Source: Taibaiella chishuiensis
Lineage (GTDB): Bacteria > Bacteroidota > Bacteroidia > Chitinophagales > Chitinophagaceae
Length of the DNA: 64,000 bases
Assembly: GCF_003014535.1 (NCBI RefSeq)
Contig: NZ_PYGD01000011.1
Coordinates: forward strand, 124,001-188,000
Direction: 5' to 3'
Notes under the pieces: generated by a model
Told to the model about the DNA's origin: nothing
Databases searched by the model: none
The model's input: the letters and a program-made list of their open reading frames with translations, nothing else
Made by a program: the position numbers and the translations under genes
In this document: positions 63,464 to 64,000 of the stretch, in pieces
How the letters are laid out: every line of letters begins with the position of its first letter
How positions within the stretch are numbered: position 1 is the stretch's first letter

Positions 63464-63997
63464 ATGAAAAGTTTCCCCATTCCAACCCGCGCCGATGTAA
63501 CTCCAGGCAACCAGCAGATCTTCGATAACCTGACCAAAATGGTAGGTCATGTACCTAACCTCTATGCAGCCTTTGCGCAATCGGAACACGCACTGGGCAA
63601 CTACCTGGCGCTGCAGGGCGGTAAGACCTCGCTGCGGGCCAAAGAGCTGGAAGTCGTGAACCTCGTGGTGAGCCAGGTGAACAATTGTGTGTATTGCCTG
63701 AGCGCCCACAGCGCCCTTGCCAAACGCCAGGGCTTTACAGAAGACCAAATATTGTCTATAAGAAAAGCAGACATCAGCTTCGACAGCAAGCTGGACGCCC
63801 TGGCCCAACTGGCCAAAAGCATCACCGAAAACCGTGGTCATGCCGACCCCGCTGTAGTGGAAGCATTTTATGCAGCCGGTTATAACGAAGGCAACCTGGT
63901 AGACCTGGTCATGATCGTCGGCGATAAAACGATTACCAATTACCTGTATGCGCTTACCGAAGTACCGGTAGACTGGCCGGCGGTACCCGTATTGTAA
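63464..63997 (+). CDS. Carboxymuconolactone decarboxylase / AhpD-like protein
   Basis: 177 residues, all-helical CMD fold. The redox motif NNCVYCLSAHSALAKRQGF carries C-x-x-C and the downstream His of AhpD-type peroxidase/alkylhydroperoxidase reductases. The C-terminal helices fit the family (AVVEAFYAAGYNEGNLVDLVMIV). Likely an antioxidant thiol peroxidase partner. The gene is complete (TAA at 63995-63997) just before the window end. Confidence 0.9.
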   Translation: MKSFPIPTRADVTPGNQQIFDNLTKMVGHVPNLYAAFAQSEHALGNYLALQGGKTSLRAKELEVVNLVVSQVNNCVYCLSAHSALAKRQGFTEDQILSIRKADISFDSKLDALAQLAKSITENRGHADPAVVEAFYAAGYNEGNLVDLVMIVGDKTITNYLYALTEVPVDWPAVPVL

Positions 63998-64000
63998 TAC

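Noticed and set aside
1-64000. CRISPR arrays, rRNA operons, full IS elements, integrases
   Set aside because: No regularly spaced repeats, rRNA-like stretches or transposase/integrase motifs were found on either strand.

Overview
The window looks like chromosomal DNA from a Bacteroidota bacterium, most likely of the Chitinophagia. The evidence is: five secreted proteins with type IX secretion (T9SS) C-terminal sorting domains, four of the PNP..GxY/LxL type A kind and one gliding-motility-associated type B; promoter-like boxes of the Bacteroidota form TAnnTTTG; weak or absent Shine-Dalgarno sequences; and CheY-like/two-component and WG-repeat families common in this group. The species assignment is inference.

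Left edge (1-2.45 kb, minus strand): a four-gene operon with a DUF2272 peptidase-like protein, a lysozyme-like protein, a small secreted protein and a truncated patatin-like phospholipase. It resembles an antibacterial effector/immunity cassette.

2.77-26.9 kb (minus strand) is a hybrid NRPS/PKS biosynthetic cluster. A single 6178-residue megasynthase reads FAAL-ACP-KS-AT-ACP-C-A-PCP-E-C-A-PCP-E-C-A-PCP-TE. It is followed by sbnA- and sbnB-like genes that make L-2,3-diaminopropionate (Dap) and by an MFS exporter. It is preceded by a type II thioesterase and an Sfp-type phosphopantetheinyl transferase. The first two adenylation domains have identical pocket residues with acidic positions suited to a diamino acid, and the third looks Asn-like, so the predicted product is beta-ketoacyl-D-Dap-D-Dap-Asn. 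The two Dap modules are a 4563-bp tandem duplication that is almost identical over about 3.2 kb and diverges in the acceptor half of the C domains.

27-34 kb (minus strand): a SnoaL-like protein, a three-gene phosphorelay (PAS-GAF kinase, single-domain receiver, receiver-kinase hybrid), an AraC regulator and two NAD(P)-dependent epimerase/reductase genes. 34.2-40.6 kb: two T9SS cargo proteins, an esterase and a 1409-residue lectin-domain surface protein.

40.7-50 kb: gluQ lies divergent to tRNA-Asp(GTC), the tRNA its product modifies. The tRNA 3' half and about 90 bp downstream are repeated 0.85 kb away next to a decayed tRNA copy. An AT-rich block follows, carrying a butt-joined pair of DUF262 proteins (one with a C-terminal HNH), a candidate anti-phage restriction system, then a T9SS protein and an alpha/beta hydrolase.

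50.4-54.3 kb: a cobalamin riboswitch sits upstream of a T9SS-exported DUF5074/BtuG-like beta-propeller, a candidate surface vitamin B12-binding protein. Next is a DUF4419 gene broken by one in-frame TAG. 54.5-64 kb: a kelch/PKD gliding-type protein, a WG-repeat protein, a Crp/Fnr regulator, an SDR reductase, a TetX-like flavin monooxygenase with its TetR regulator and palindromic operator, an HxlR/azoreductase divergent pair with an inverted-repeat operator, an AraC regulator and an AhpD-like protein.
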